Shown here: piece after piece, positions 43,700 through 52,794 of the stretch
How positions within the stretch are numbered: the first letter of the stretch is position 1
Layout: every line of letters starts with the position of its first letter
From: Bacteroidales bacterium
GTDB lineage: Bacteria > Bacteroidota > Bacteroidia > Bacteroidales > P3
Assembly: GCA_017483575.1 (NCBI GenBank)
Contig: JAFUWF010000016.1
Span: forward strand, 1-59,683
Direction of reading: 5' to 3'
DNA length: 59,683 nucleotides
Made by a program: the position numbers and the translations under genes
The notes under the pieces: generated by a model
The model's input: the letters and a program-made list of their open reading frames with translations, nothing else
Database searches by the model: none
What the model was told of the DNA's origin: nothing

Positions 43700-44558
43700 C
43701 GATATAGCGGTTGAGGATGGGGGCGTAGGAGTCGATGCGGCGGTCTCGGTAGTAGGGCCAGTGGCGACGATAGTGGTCGGTCTGTTCGAGGTCAAGCTCC
43801 TGGACATGGAGGGCCTCCTCGAGGTGGGGAGCCTGATAGAGGATGCGACCGAAGGCGTTGGTGATGAAGCTGCCGCCCCAGAACTGCATGCCGCCCTCGA
43901 GGCCGGTGCGGTTGACGCTGACAACGGGAACGCCGTTGGCAACGGCATGGGAGCGCTGGATGGTCTGCCAGGCGTCGTACTGCTCGCGGTTGTCGTCCTC
44001 GTTCTGACGGACATCCCAGCCGATGGCCGTGGGATAGAAGAGTATCTGGGCACCCATGAGGGCGGTGATGCGGGAGGCTTCGGGGTACCACTGGTCCCAG
44101 CAGATGAGGACACCGATGGTGGCAAAGCGGGTCTTGAAGACCTTGTAGCCCAGGTCGCCGGGGGTGAAATAGAACTTCTCGTAGTAGCCGGGGTCGTCGG
44201 GGATGTGCATCTTGCGGTATTTTCCCAGATAGGAGCCGTCGGCATCGATGACGGCGGTGGTGTTGTGGTAGAGGCCTTCGGCACGCTTCTCGAAGAGGGA
44301 GCAGACGATGACAACGCCGAGTTCTTTGGCCAACGCCATGAAGTGCTGGCAGGTGGGCCCTTCGGGAATGGGCTCGGCGAGGGCGAAGTTCTGATAGCGT
44401 TCCTCGTCGCAGAAATAGAGCGAAGCGAAAAGCTCCTGGAGGCAGATAATCTGGGCACCGTCGGCGGCAAGCTGGCGGACTTTCTCGGTGTAGCGCTCGA
44501 TGTTGCGGGCTTTGTCCTCGGTGCAGGACATTTGTGCAATTCCGACTTTTACTTTCAT
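43695..44558 (-). CDS. aguB: N-carbamoylputrescine amidohydrolase
   Basis: 287 residues starting at the ATG ending at 44558 (MKVKVGIAQMSCTEDKARN); the longer frame would read through the promoter region. Nitrilase-type catalytic triad: Glu in QELFASLYFC, Lys in KYRKMHIPDD and Cys in GVLICWDQWYPE. The family-specific ends HLEEALHVQELDLEQ and RDRRIDSYAPIL match AguB. It yields putrescine, CO2 and ammonia. Confidence 0.95.
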   Translation of the reverse strand: MKVKVGIAQMSCTEDKARNIERYTEKVRQLAADGAQIICLQELFASLYFCDEERYQNFALAEPIPEGPTCQHFMALAKELGVVIVCSLFEKRAEGLYHNTTAVIDADGSYLGKYRKMHIPDDPGYYEKFYFTPGDLGYKVFKTRFATIGVLICWDQWYPEASRITALMGAQILFYPTAIGWDVRQNEDDNREQYDAWQTIQRSHAVANGVPVVSVNRTGLEGGMQFWGGSFITNAFGRILYQAPHLEEALHVQELDLEQTDHYRRHWPYYRDRRIDSYAPILNRYID

Positions 44559-44583
44559 GTGTTTCGGTTCTAGTTTTAAAGTG

Positions 44584-44591
44584 CAAAAATA
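44584..44591 (-). promoter_or_regulatory. -7 element TATTTTTG of the agu operon
   Basis: TATTTTTG on the minus strand lies 26 bp before the aguB start. A -33 TTTG was not found at the expected distance. Confidence 0.5.
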
Positions 44592-44665
44592 CATAAAAAT
44601 CCTGATACTCGCGCGAATAATATTTATAACAATCCACATACACTTGGATTACAAACCGTTAGAAA

Positions 44666-44695
44666 CGAAAAAGCCCGCCGTAAAGGCGGGCTTGG
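44666..44695 (-). terminator. terminator of the cyclophilin-to-DPP5 operon
   Basis: aagcccgcc (44671-44679) pairs with ggcgggctt (44685-44693). On the minus strand the hairpin is followed by TTTTTCG. Confidence 0.85.
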
Positions 44696-44711
44696 AGGTG
44701 TAAGAAGAGGG

Positions 44712-46826
44712 TTATTTCTTCAGCCACTGGTCGAACCAGTCGATGAAATTGCGATGCCAGAGGAGGCTGTTCTGGGGCTTGAGCACCCAGTGGGTCTCGT
44801 CGGGGAAGTAGAGGTAGCGGCTGGGGATGTGGCGCATCTGGGCGGCATTGTAGGCTGCCATGCCCTCGGAGGCCACAATACGGAAGTCGAACTCGCTGTG
44901 GATAACGCAGATGGGAGTGTTCCACTTGTCGACGAAGAGGTGGGGAGAATTGCTGTAGCTCTTCTTGATCTGGGGATTGTTCCAGTCCCAGTAGGGGCCA
45001 CCGAGATCCCAGTTGTCGAACCACATCTCCTCGGTCTCGAGGTACTGCTGTTCGAAGTTGAACATGCCGTTGTGGGCGAGGAAGGCCTTGAAGCGGCGGC
45101 CCTCGTCGTAACCCTTGACGTCGTGGTTGTGGCCGGCGAGCCAGTAGATGCTGTATCCGCCGAAGGAGGCGCCGCAGGCACCGATGCGCTCACGGTCGAT
45201 CATGGGCAGGCTGGCGGCCCAGTCGGTGGCGGACATGTAGTCCTTCATGCAGAGTCCGCCGTAGTCGCCGGAGATTTGCTCAAGCCATTCCATGCCGAAG
45301 CCGGGGACACCGCGACGGTTCGGGGCAATGACGAAGTAGCCGGCTCCGGACATCACCTCGAAGTTCCAACGGGTGCTCCAGAACTGGCTGACGGGGCTCT
45401 GGGGACCACCCTCGCAGAAGAGCAGCGCGGGATAGGTCTTGGTGGAGTCGTAGTCGTAGGGGTAGACAAGCCAGGTGAGCATGTCCTTGCCGTCGACGGT
45501 CTTCACATAGCACTCCTCGACCTTGCCCATGCGCACCTGCGAGAGGACGTCGTCGTTGAAGGTGGAGAGCTTGGTGCCCTCGGCCATGCTGTCGGTGGTG
45601 TTGTAACGGTAGAGGGTGTTGGGGTACTGGATGGACTGCTGGCTGGCCACGAGGGTGGTGCCGTTGAGGTTGATGCCCACCACGTCGTGGTAGCCGTGGC
45701 TGAGCTGGCGCACGACCTTGGTCTCGCGGTTGAAGCCGAAGATTTCGCTCATGCCGCGATAGGAGACCACCGCGTAGAGCTCCTTGTCGTCGTCGCTCCA
45801 GAGGATGTTGCCGACACTGTAGTCGAACTTCTCGGTGAGGTCGACCTTCTGGCCGGAGGCAAGGTCGATGACCATCAGGCGGAGCTTGTCGCTCTCGTAG
45901 CCATCGCGCTCCATGCTCTCCCAGGCCACCATGGTGCCGTCGTGGCTGAAGACGGGGTTCTGGTCGTAGCCCATGATGCCTTCAGAGAGGTTGCGGGTCT
46001 CGCCGGTAGCGATATCGTAGAGGTAGATGTCGCTGTTGGTACTGTGGGCGTAGTCGTATCCGGTCTTTTTGCGGCAGGTGTAGACAATCTTGGTGCCGTC
46101 GGGGCTGTAGTTGTACTGCTCGGTGCCACCCCAGGGACGCATGGGGCACTCGTAGGGACCGTCGACAATGGCAACGGCGTTGTCCAGGTTGGCGGTGCCG
46201 TTCTGCAGGGAGACGAGGTAGATCTGCGGTATCTCATCCACCCAGTTGTCCCAGTGGCGGTACATCAGGTCCTCGTTGATACGGCCGGTGGTCTTGTCCA
46301 GACCAGCGAAGAGCTTGCCGATGTGCTCGGGACGCTCCACGGGGATGGTGCTGATGTAGACCAACGAACTGCCGTCGGGAGCCAGCTTGAAGCCTTCGAA
46401 ACCGCGCTCGCAGGTGGCTATAACACCCTCATTGAGCGACTTGATGTCGATGCTGCGGATTTCATTCCCACGGCAGAAAAGCAGCGTGTTGTCGTCCTTC
46501 CACACGGGGCAGAACTCGCTCTCGGCGGTATAGGTAAGGCGCTGGGCCTCGCCGCCACCGACGGGCATCAGATAGAGCTCGGTGTTGTTCTTGTTCTGCT
46601 CCATGTCGGTGTAGCGCAGGGTGTAGGCAACGTTCTGGCCATCAGGGCTGACGGCATACTCGCTCATCACACCCAGGCTCCACATCACCTCGGGGGTGAA
46701 GCGGCCGTTCTCGACGGCGACATTGGGTTTGCCAATGACATCGGCCGACGTATCGGCTTTTTTGTTCGTTTGGCAGGCGGCAAGGGTCAACGCCACCGCT
46801 GCCATAGAAAATAAGGTTTTCTTCAT
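44712..46826 (-). CDS. S9 prolyl-oligopeptidase-family lipoprotein, DPP5-like
   Basis: 704 residues with a lipobox (LTLAAC, Cys ~19). An N-terminal beta-propeller region (ISPDGQ-like SPDGQNVAYTLRYTD, SPDGTKIVYTCR) precedes the alpha/beta-hydrolase domain. The catalytic triad is Ser554 (ASFGGY), Asp647 (HSEFDFR) and His679 (DETHWV). The C-terminus (GMAAYNAAQMRHIPSRYLYF) closely resembles dipeptidyl-peptidase 5 of Porphyromonas as I recall it. It removes dipeptides from oligopeptides in the periplasm. Last gene of the operon. Confidence 0.9.
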   Translation of the reverse strand: MKKTLFSMAAVALTLAACQTNKKADTSADVIGKPNVAVENGRFTPEVMWSLGVMSEYAVSPDGQNVAYTLRYTDMEQNKNNTELYLMPVGGGEAQRLTYTAESEFCPVWKDDNTLLFCRGNEIRSIDIKSLNEGVIATCERGFEGFKLAPDGSSLVYISTIPVERPEHIGKLFAGLDKTTGRINEDLMYRHWDNWVDEIPQIYLVSLQNGTANLDNAVAIVDGPYECPMRPWGGTEQYNYSPDGTKIVYTCRKKTGYDYAHSTNSDIYLYDIATGETRNLSEGIMGYDQNPVFSHDGTMVAWESMERDGYESDKLRLMVIDLASGQKVDLTEKFDYSVGNILWSDDDKELYAVVSYRGMSEIFGFNRETKVVRQLSHGYHDVVGINLNGTTLVASQQSIQYPNTLYRYNTTDSMAEGTKLSTFNDDVLSQVRMGKVEECYVKTVDGKDMLTWLVYPYDYDSTKTYPALLFCEGGPQSPVSQFWSTRWNFEVMSGAGYFVIAPNRRGVPGFGMEWLEQISGDYGGLCMKDYMSATDWAASLPMIDRERIGACGASFGGYSIYWLAGHNHDVKGYDEGRRFKAFLAHNGMFNFEQQYLETEEMWFDNWDLGGPYWDWNNPQIKKSYSNSPHLFVDKWNTPICVIHSEFDFRIVASEGMAAYNAAQMRHIPSRYLYFPDETHWVLKPQNSLLWHRNFIDWFDQWLKK

Positions 46827-46841
46827 AAATAACTGTATTTG

Positions 46842-47717
46842 TTAATTTTCAGATAAAGGATTGGCCTGCTTCACCTGGCGGAAGGTCAGCGGCGTGCGCA
46901 CGTCGACCCCGTAGAAGTTGAAGCCTTCGGGACCGGGTTCGATGATGTCGATGGTCTCCGTCTCCAGTGGCAACGCCTCGAAGGTCAGCGAGTAGACCAG
47001 CACATCGTAGCCTCCCTTGTTGTGGGCAAAGTCGGTGTACTCCGGGTAGATGGTGATGCCGTCGGCCTTCACGAACTTCACACGCTTGCCATTGGCGCAG
47101 TCGCGGATGAAGACATCGCCGTTGATGGAGAGGCCCTTGTCGTAGAGCGGACGGTGCTTCGGGGTGCGGTCGCAGAAGGAGAAGTACACCACGGTCTTGT
47201 CTTTCTCGATCTCTATCTTCTCTATGGTGACCAACTCACCGTAGGGCGAACGGCGGTCGACATGCGGGAAATCGAACGAACGCGGCACACGCGGACGCAC
47301 CCACTGCGGGCGGCCGTCGTCCTTCTTGGGGCGAGCGGCCGAGGTGCGGGTCTTCTCCCTCAGGAAGTCCGACTCCACAGCGTAGCAACGGTTGCGGATG
47401 TTGAACGAGAAGGTGACGGGAGCCGTGGGCTGCCCCTCCTCCTTGGTGTTGCGGTTGCGCACGAGGTACTGCCGGTAGAGACCTGCGGCGGAGGTGCCGT
47501 TGAGGCTGACGGCGTTGTAGACGACACGCGTGCCGCCCTCCTCGTCCTGCGTCGTGTAGTCCGGACGTCCGAACTCGTCGACAATGTCGTAGTACGACTT
47601 GCCCATATAGATAGACTCAAGGTCGGCATCTGCCGACACAAAACGAGAGCCCCAGCAACCCGCCATCAGGAAGGTCGCCAGGCCCATCAGCGCTACGGAT
47701 AATACTTTTCTATTCAT
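46842..47717 (-). CDS. lipoprotein with BamE/SmpA-like N-terminal region
   Basis: 291 residues. Lipobox LMAGC (Cys ~21). Residues ~35-75 (IYMGKSYYDIVDEFGRPDYT, GTRVVYN) are like the SmpA/OmlA/BamE fold, in which a short helix pair precedes a small sheet. The rest, with RRSPYGELVTIEKIEIEKDK and FEALPLETETIDIIEP, is not recognised. It overlaps the MORN gene by 8 bp and is followed by the DPP5-like gene 15 bp on. Confidence 0.75.
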   Translation of the reverse strand: MNRKVLSVALMGLATFLMAGCWGSRFVSADADLESIYMGKSYYDIVDEFGRPDYTTQDEEGGTRVVYNAVSLNGTSAAGLYRQYLVRNRNTKEEGQPTAPVTFSFNIRNRCYAVESDFLREKTRTSAARPKKDDGRPQWVRPRVPRSFDFPHVDRRSPYGELVTIEKIEIEKDKTVVYFSFCDRTPKHRPLYDKGLSINGDVFIRDCANGKRVKFVKADGITIYPEYTDFAHNKGGYDVLVYSLTFEALPLETETIDIIEPGPEGFNFYGVDVRTPLTFRQVKQANPLSEN

Positions 47718-48351
47718 TTTGTTCTATAAGTTGTCCTGCATGGAAACGTCCTTTGATGACCTCGCCGTCGGCGGTGATGTAGGTCCCTTCGCCTTCGTAC
47801 TGGTCGTTGAGCCAGTTGCCTTCATAGCTCGAACCGTCGGCGAACTTCATCTTGCCGTGTCCGGAAAGGTGTCCTTGCACGAAGTTGCCCTCGTAGCGGT
47901 CCTTGTTGGGCCACGTCTTGACGCATTGCCCCGTGGCGGCGCCGTTGACGAAATGGCCTTCCACACGCGTGCCGTCGGACCACTGGAAGTAGCCCTCGCC
48001 GGTACCCATGGCCGTCCATTCGCCTTCCATCATGTCGCCATTGGGGAAACGGAACACTCCGTGCCCCTTGATGTTGGCTTTCTTCCAGGTGCCGCTGTAC
48101 ACCAGGCCGTTGGAGTAGGTCATGGTGCCTTCGCCATCGATGGTGCCCTTCACCCAGTTGCCTTCGTAACGGTCGCCGTTGGCGAAGACCATGATGCCGT
48201 CGCCGTGGCGGCGGCCTTTGGCGTCGCGCTGGCCTGTGTAGTACGAACCGTCGTCGTAGTAGGTGGTTTCCTTCACCTGTGCGTAGAGGGTCGTTGCCGC
48301 CAGCATCGCCAGCGCCATCATTGTAAAGTGTTTGAATTTCATGGTTGTCAT
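47710..48351 (-). CDS. exported MORN-repeat protein
   Basis: 213 residues from ATG at 48351 (MTTMKFKHFTMMALAMLAAT); ATG 48342 is equally possible, and the longer frame has no signal peptide at its start. After cleavage near LYAQ there are about eight MORN repeats (YEGNWVKGTIDGEGTMTYSNG, MEGEWTAMGTGEG, YEGNFVQGHLSGHGKMKFADG). MORN sheets bind proteins or lipids; the partner is unknown. It is in the operon between the glycosyltransferase and the BamE-like lipoprotein. Confidence 0.88.
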   Translation of the reverse strand: MTTMKFKHFTMMALAMLAATTLYAQVKETTYYDDGSYYTGQRDAKGRRHGDGIMVFANGDRYEGNWVKGTIDGEGTMTYSNGLVYSGTWKKANIKGHGVFRFPNGDMMEGEWTAMGTGEGYFQWSDGTRVEGHFVNGAATGQCVKTWPNKDRYEGNFVQGHLSGHGKMKFADGSSYEGNWLNDQYEGEGTYITADGEVIKGRFHAGQLIEQNE

Positions 48352-48398
48352 ATTATTTTTTGTTACATATTCTTCATTCTTAGCTCTATATGCTTTGC

Positions 48399-49319
48399 TC
48401 ACAGCTCCTTCTTCTTGTCGGGGTATCTAGCCGCCTGTATAAAATGCCAGAGCTTATACCTGCGGAAAATCTTGAGCGACACCGTGGTACCGCCCACAAG
48501 CTGCGATTCCACCAGCGCCTTCGTCATCCCGAACAGACGGTAGTAGATACCGCACAGCCCCATCCTCCGCAGGCGGGCATAGGAACTGATGATGCGCTCC
48601 TGTCGGCAGAAACGCTGGTCCTCCCACATCTCGTTGTATATCTTCACCAGATTCTCCACCTCCTCCACGGTCTTGTTCAGGTACTCCGCGTTCGACTCCA
48701 CATAGCCCACCGTCACCGGATTGTCTACGTGCAATGTCGGTATGTGGTTCATCTGCAGGCGGTAGCCCAGCATCAGGCTCAGGTGGCCATACCGGCCCAT
48801 ACGGGGGTCGACCTTCACCTTCTCGAAGGTTTCGCGCCTGATCATGAAGTTCCTCGCGTTGAACAGCTGGTACGGATGCTTGGCACGCTCGGCAACGGGG
48901 CGGCATTCCACCTTCGTGCCGTAGCGGTAGCACAGGCGGTGCTCGTGGTCGTTGTCGCGGGGGTCGTAGATGGCCCCGCCCACCACAGCGCCTACCTTCT
49001 TGTCCACGTATTGCATGTAGGTCTTCAGGAATTGGTCCGGCAGCTTGCTGTCCGCATCAACGAAGAGCAACCACTCGCCGCTCGTGTACTTCGGGAAGAG
49101 GCCCATCGTTCGCCCCTTGCCCACGTGTTCCTTCAACCTCAGGTACTTGGCAATGTCCACAATACCCGTATTCTGGTTCAGGTAGTAGCCCTTCGAGCAG
49201 TCGTCGATGCACACAATCTCGAACTCCTCCTCCGCCTTCATCTGCTCAATCTGCGTGGTCAACCTGCGCACCAGCGGGTACGCATAGTAGTTATATATAT
49301 GTACACAAATCGATATCAT
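48399..49319 (-). CDS. family 2 glycosyltransferase
   Basis: 306 residues. GT-A fold motifs: ISICVHIYNY at the start, EIVCIDDCS, GKGRTMGLFP, LLFVDADSKLPD (DxD at ~107) and HVDNPVTVGYVES. No membrane span is obvious. The acceptor is unknown. Its start overlaps the MBL gene stop by 4 bp (ATGA), indicating tight coupling. Confidence 0.88.
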   Translation of the reverse strand: MISICVHIYNYYAYPLVRRLTTQIEQMKAEEEFEIVCIDDCSKGYYLNQNTGIVDIAKYLRLKEHVGKGRTMGLFPKYTSGEWLLFVDADSKLPDQFLKTYMQYVDKKVGAVVGGAIYDPRDNDHEHRLCYRYGTKVECRPVAERAKHPYQLFNARNFMIRRETFEKVKVDPRMGRYGHLSLMLGYRLQMNHIPTLHVDNPVTVGYVESNAEYLNKTVEEVENLVKIYNEMWEDQRFCRQERIISSYARLRRMGLCGIYYRLFGMTKALVESQLVGGTTVSLKIFRRYKLWHFIQAARYPDKKKEL

Positions 49320-50080
49320 ATCTCTACGCTCAATTTGTCATACGCCAGTTTCACGCCCTCCGGCAGCTCCTGTTCCACCTCGCGGTGCAACCCCATCTCA
49401 TGGCTGATGTGGGTCAGGTAGGCCTCCTTCGGGTCCACTCTTTTTATCACCTCCAGGGCCTCGGACAACGAGAAGTGCGAGAAGTGCTTCGCCTTCCGCA
49501 GTGCATTCAGCACCAGCACCTTCACCCCCTTCAGTTTATCCAGTTCTTCATCTTCGATATGGTTGGCGTCGGTGATGTAGGCCATCTTCCCGATGCGGTA
49601 GCCCAGTATCGGCAGGTCCTTGTGCATCGCCTTGATGGGCACCACCCTCTCGCCCGCCGCCACGAACGCATGCTCCCCCACCCTGTGCAGATCCGCTTCC
49701 GGCAGGCCGGGAAACTCATGCTGGGCGAAAATGTAGGCATAGTCGCGCAGCAACGCGTGCTTGGCCACGTCGTTCAGGTACACGTCCATGTTGCGGTGCT
49801 GCACGTAGTTGAACGAGCGGATATCGTCCAGTCCGCCCACATGGTCGCGATGCGCATGGGTCACGAGGATGGCATCCAGGTGGTCCACCTCCTCCCTCAG
49901 CATCTGCTGCCGGAAGTCCGGCCCGATGTCGAACAGGATGTTGCGCCCGGCATCCGTGGTCAGCAGCGCGGACGTGCGCAGCCTGCGGTCGCGCTCGTCG
50001 TCGCTCCTGCACACGCTGCACTTGCATGCAATCACAGGCACCCCTTGCGATGTCCCCGTACCCAGAAACGTCAGTCTCAC
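49316..50080 (-). CDS. metallo-beta-lactamase-fold hydrolase, PhnP-like
   Basis: 254 residues. TSQGVPVIACKCSVCRSDDE resembles the structural zinc site of PhnP-like phosphodiesterases. The catalytic motif THAHRDH, then GLDDIR, then ITDANHI and LTHISHEMG supply the metal ligands. The likely activity is cyclic phosphodiester or similar hydrolysis; the substrate is not determined. It overlaps both neighbours by 4 bp. Confidence 0.9.
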   Translation of the reverse strand: MRLTFLGTGTSQGVPVIACKCSVCRSDDERDRRLRTSALLTTDAGRNILFDIGPDFRQQMLREEVDHLDAILVTHAHRDHVGGLDDIRSFNYVQHRNMDVYLNDVAKHALLRDYAYIFAQHEFPGLPEADLHRVGEHAFVAAGERVVPIKAMHKDLPILGYRIGKMAYITDANHIEDEELDKLKGVKVLVLNALRKAKHFSHFSLSEALEVIKRVDPKEAYLTHISHEMGLHREVEQELPEGVKLAYDKLSVEI

Positions 50081-50772
50081 TGCTCCTTGTGCGAAAGTTT
50101 GAAACCAACGCCGTGCACGTTGACGATTTCCACCGTCGGGTCCGCCTTCAGGTACTTGCGCAGCTTGGTGATGTACACGTCCATCGAACGGGCAGCGAAG
50201 TAGCTGTCGTCCTTCCAGATCTTCTGCAACGTCGTGTTGCGGTCCACCAACTGGTTGAAATTCACCGCAAAGATGCGCAGCAAGTCACACTCCTTGGCCG
50301 TCAGCCGCTGCACCTCGCCACCGATGGTAAGCGTCTGGTGCACATAGTCGAAGGTGAAATTACCGATCTTGAACACGTTCTTGTCCGGACGGTCCTCGTT
50401 GAACGAACGGCGCATCGTGGCGTTCAGGCGTGCCAACAGTTCCTCCATCGAGAAGGGCTTGGTCATGTAGTCGTCGGCTCCCACCTCGAAACCCTTCAGC
50501 TTGTCCTCCTCCAGGTTCTTGGCCGTCAGGAAGATGATGGGCACTTTCTTGTCCACCTTGCGGATTTCCTTGGCCACGGCGAAACCGTCCTTGACGGGCA
50601 TCATCACGTCCAGGATGCAGGCATCGACGTCCTCGGCGTCGAACATCGTCAGCGCCTCTTCGCCGTCCTTGGCCCACACCACGGTGTAGCCCTTCTGTGT
50701 CAGGTAGGCCTTCAGGATGGTACCCAGGTTGGGATCGTCCTCAGCCACCAAAAGCTTAATTCCCAGATTCAT
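50077..50772 (-). CDS. OmpR-family response regulator, RprY-like
   Basis: 231 residues. The receiver domain has the acidic pocket AEDDPN, phosphoacceptor Asp55 (CILDVMMP), Thr in FLTAKN and Lys105 (MTKPF). The winged-helix domain ends with RSMDVYITKLRKYLKADPTV and IVNVHGVGFKL. It resembles RprY of Bacteroides. No histidine kinase gene is adjacent, so its sensor is elsewhere. It lies 2 bp after the cyclophilin gene and overlaps the MBL gene. Confidence 0.92.
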   Translation of the reverse strand: MNLGIKLLVAEDDPNLGTILKAYLTQKGYTVVWAKDGEEALTMFDAEDVDACILDVMMPVKDGFAVAKEIRKVDKKVPIIFLTAKNLEEDKLKGFEVGADDYMTKPFSMEELLARLNATMRRSFNEDRPDKNVFKIGNFTFDYVHQTLTIGGEVQRLTAKECDLLRIFAVNFNQLVDRNTTLQKIWKDDSYFAARSMDVYITKLRKYLKADPTVEIVNVHGVGFKLSHKEQ

Positions 50773-50774
50773 AA

Positions 50775-51227
50775 CTATATGATTTTAACTGTTTCAATCA
50801 AATCGCCGGGGCGTATGGCATCGATGACGCTCCAGTCCTCCTCGTCCACGCGCCCGAAGCAGGTGTGCACACCGTCGAGGTGCTGCGTGTTCTGGCGGTT
50901 GTGGCAGATAAAGAACTGGCTGCCACCGGTATCCTTGCCGGCATGGGCCATGCTGAGCACTCCGCGGTCGTGGTGCTGCAGGGGGGCCGAGGTCTCGCAC
51001 TTGATGGTCCAGCCCGGACCGCCGGTACCCACGCGCGGATCGTGCGCATTGCGGCTGTAGGGGCAACCGCCCTGAATGACGAAATCCGGAATGACACGGT
51101 GGAAACGCAGACCGTCGTAGAAACCGCTCTGCGCCAGCTTTACAAAGTTGGCCACCGTGCCCGGCACCTCTTTTTCGTACAGGGTAACATGCATCGTACC
51201 CTTGCCCGTTTTTATCTCTGCTCGCAT
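50775..51227 (-). CDS. cyclophilin-type peptidyl-prolyl isomerase
   Basis: 150 residues without signal peptide, so cytoplasmic. Catalytic-site segments: [13 protein letters not shown] (Arg), [19 protein letters not shown] and [12 protein letters not shown]. It lacks only the extra loops of larger cyclophilins. It catalyses cis-trans isomerisation of Xaa-Pro bonds. It is the first gene of the operon; the 297-bp region upstream carries the repeat palindrome at 51377. Confidence 0.95.
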   Translation of the reverse strand: MRAEIKTGKGTMHVTLYEKEVPGTVANFVKLAQSGFYDGLRFHRVIPDFVIQGGCPYSRNAHDPRVGTGGPGWTIKCETSAPLQHHDRGVLSMAHAGKDTGGSQFFICHNRQNTQHLDGVHTCFGRVDEEDWSVIDAIRPGDLIETVKII

Positions 51228-51376
51228 AGTCTTTTATTTCGTTTTTTGTTAACCTTTTAATGCTTTAGTACTGACATAACAAAAAAAATTGCTTTTTATT
51301 GTATGGAATGTTAATTTTTTTATGTTAATTTCTTTTCCGCCCCCTCTCCCACCCCCCACCAAAGAGGTGTTTTATT

Positions 51377-51499
51377 CGACTGTTCTTATATAGTATACAT
51401 ATAGTATACATATACTTCTCATATACTTCTTATATACAGTATATGAATACTATATGAGAACTATATGTATACTATATGTATACTATATGCGAAGAGACG
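51377..51499. repeat. 123-bp imperfect palindrome with tandem-repeat arms (copy 2)
   Basis: Starts cgactgttcttatatagtat and ends gcgaagagacg. The arms contain the units catatagtata and catatacttctcatatac and pair over most of their length. Its left end is identical to the end of copy 1 at 8381-8492. It lies in the gap 51228-51524, which otherwise holds only AT-rich sequence upstream of the cyclophilin gene. Confidence 0.88.
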
Positions 51500-51524
51500 A
51501 GGAAAGGGGCTGTTTGAGAGGGGT

Positions 51525-52736
51525 TTAGAGGGGTTGGTCGACGGGGAGGTCGGACTGCATGATTTTGCGGTAGGCGCGTTGGAGGGCTGGGAGGTCGGGG
51601 TAGCCGCACTGGTGGGCTATGCGGATGAGGCGGTCGGGGTCGTAGGGGATGTCTTCGGGGTTGAGGGAGTGTGGGTTTGCGTGGTTGTCAGGGGGGGCGG
51701 AGGGGTTGTGGTTTTCGGCGAGGAGGGAGATGGCGTGCTGGATGCGGAGGGAGTCGATGTAGTCGGCGAAGGGCTGTCCGTGGACGCGGTGGATGGCGTC
51801 GACAACCTGGTCCTGCGACACATGGAAGGTGTTGGCCAGGGAGAAGACGGAGAGGTCGGGGTCGCGGAATGCCTGTTGTTCGATGTGTTGGGACAGCTGG
51901 CGTCCAAGGGCCGCAAGGTCGCGGGGACGCGAGGTGCGGGGACTGTGGTCGATGCGTTGGCGGAGGTTCTCGGCGGCGTAGGAGAGCCGGTAGGTGGCGA
52001 GGCCGAGGACGACGATGGCTACGGCCTGGAGGATGGCGAGGGGAAGGACTACGGCGAGGGGGCGCGGGGCGTTGAAGGGGTAGAGGAAGAGGGTGATGAC
52101 GATGGGAATGGCGATGAGGAGGATGGCGAGGGGGATGGTTCGGTTGCCGGATTGCTTGATGGCCGGGGAGGCGGAGGTGGTGTAGTATTCGGCGAGGGTG
52201 CGACGGAAGCGGCGGAGGGAGAGGTAGGAATGGACGGTGAGATGGAGGACCTGGAGGAGGAGGGCTATGTGGAAGAGGTAGAAGTGGACGATGACGATGA
52301 GGTTGTAGCGCCAGCTGTTGGGGAAGAAGTAGCTGGCTTCGAAGGAGGCGCCGCGGTAGATCCAGAGGCGGTACATGTCGGGTCCACCGATAATGACCGA
52401 GGCAGCGAGGAGTATGATCATGGCGAGGGGGAGGATGAAGAGCGCGCGGGAGAGGCGGCGGAGGCCCTGGGGACGTGTCAGGTGGGAGATGGCGAGGACG
52501 GCGACGGGGGCTGTGAAGAGCGCGAAGAGCATGAAGAGGATGACGAGGAGGTATTCGCCGGAGAGGAAGGAGTTGAAGAGGCAGGAGTAGAGGATGAGGG
52601 AGAGGGCGAAGAGGAGGATGGCGATGGAGAGGAGCCATTGGGCTACAAGGACGTTCTTTCTGAAGAGGAGGACGGCGAGGGGGAAAAGGAGGGCCAGGAG
52701 GCCGAGGAGGAGGTATGTGAGGGCTATCGGGGTCAT
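51525..52736 (-). CDS. membrane protein with C-terminal AraC-type HTH
   Basis: 403 residues. About seven hydrophobic spans fill residues 1-255 (YLLLGLLALLFPLAVLLF, LLVILFMLFALFTAPVAVLA). Then comes a cytoplasmic linker and an AraC-like domain (SVFSLANTFHVSQDQVVDAI, PFADYIDSLRIQHAISLL, RIAHQCGYPDLPALQRAYRK). The second HTH contains a Pro-rich insertion (PSAPPDNHANPHSLNPEDIP). I infer a membrane-bound sensor-regulator. Its neighbour at 52795 looks like a paralogue of the membrane half. Confidence 0.85.
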   Translation of the reverse strand: MTPIALTYLLLGLLALLFPLAVLLFRKNVLVAQWLLSIAILLFALSLILYSCLFNSFLSGEYLLVILFMLFALFTAPVAVLAISHLTRPQGLRRLSRALFILPLAMIILLAASVIIGGPDMYRLWIYRGASFEASYFFPNSWRYNLIVIVHFYLFHIALLLQVLHLTVHSYLSLRRFRRTLAEYYTTSASPAIKQSGNRTIPLAILLIAIPIVITLFLYPFNAPRPLAVVLPLAILQAVAIVVLGLATYRLSYAAENLRQRIDHSPRTSRPRDLAALGRQLSQHIEQQAFRDPDLSVFSLANTFHVSQDQVVDAIHRVHGQPFADYIDSLRIQHAISLLAENHNPSAPPDNHANPHSLNPEDIPYDPDRLIRIAHQCGYPDLPALQRAYRKIMQSDLPVDQPL

Positions 52737-52747
52737 GGGGGGAGTGG

Positions 52748-52789
52748 TTGTTGGTTAATGGTTATTGGTTAATGGTTATTGGTTATGGG
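52748..52789. repeat. TTGGTTAATGGTTAT repeat patch
   Basis: ttggttaatggttattggtt and the following aatggttattggttat are 7-8 bp degenerate units filling the spacer between the two membrane-protein genes. Confidence 0.75.
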
Positions 52790-52794
52790 GTTTT

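Noticed and set aside
44754-46814. 686-codon open frame on the plus strand opposite the S9 peptidase
   Set aside because: Shadow of the peptidase gene, which has an intact catalytic triad; the antisense product is Val/Gly/Ala-rich and has no recognisable motif.
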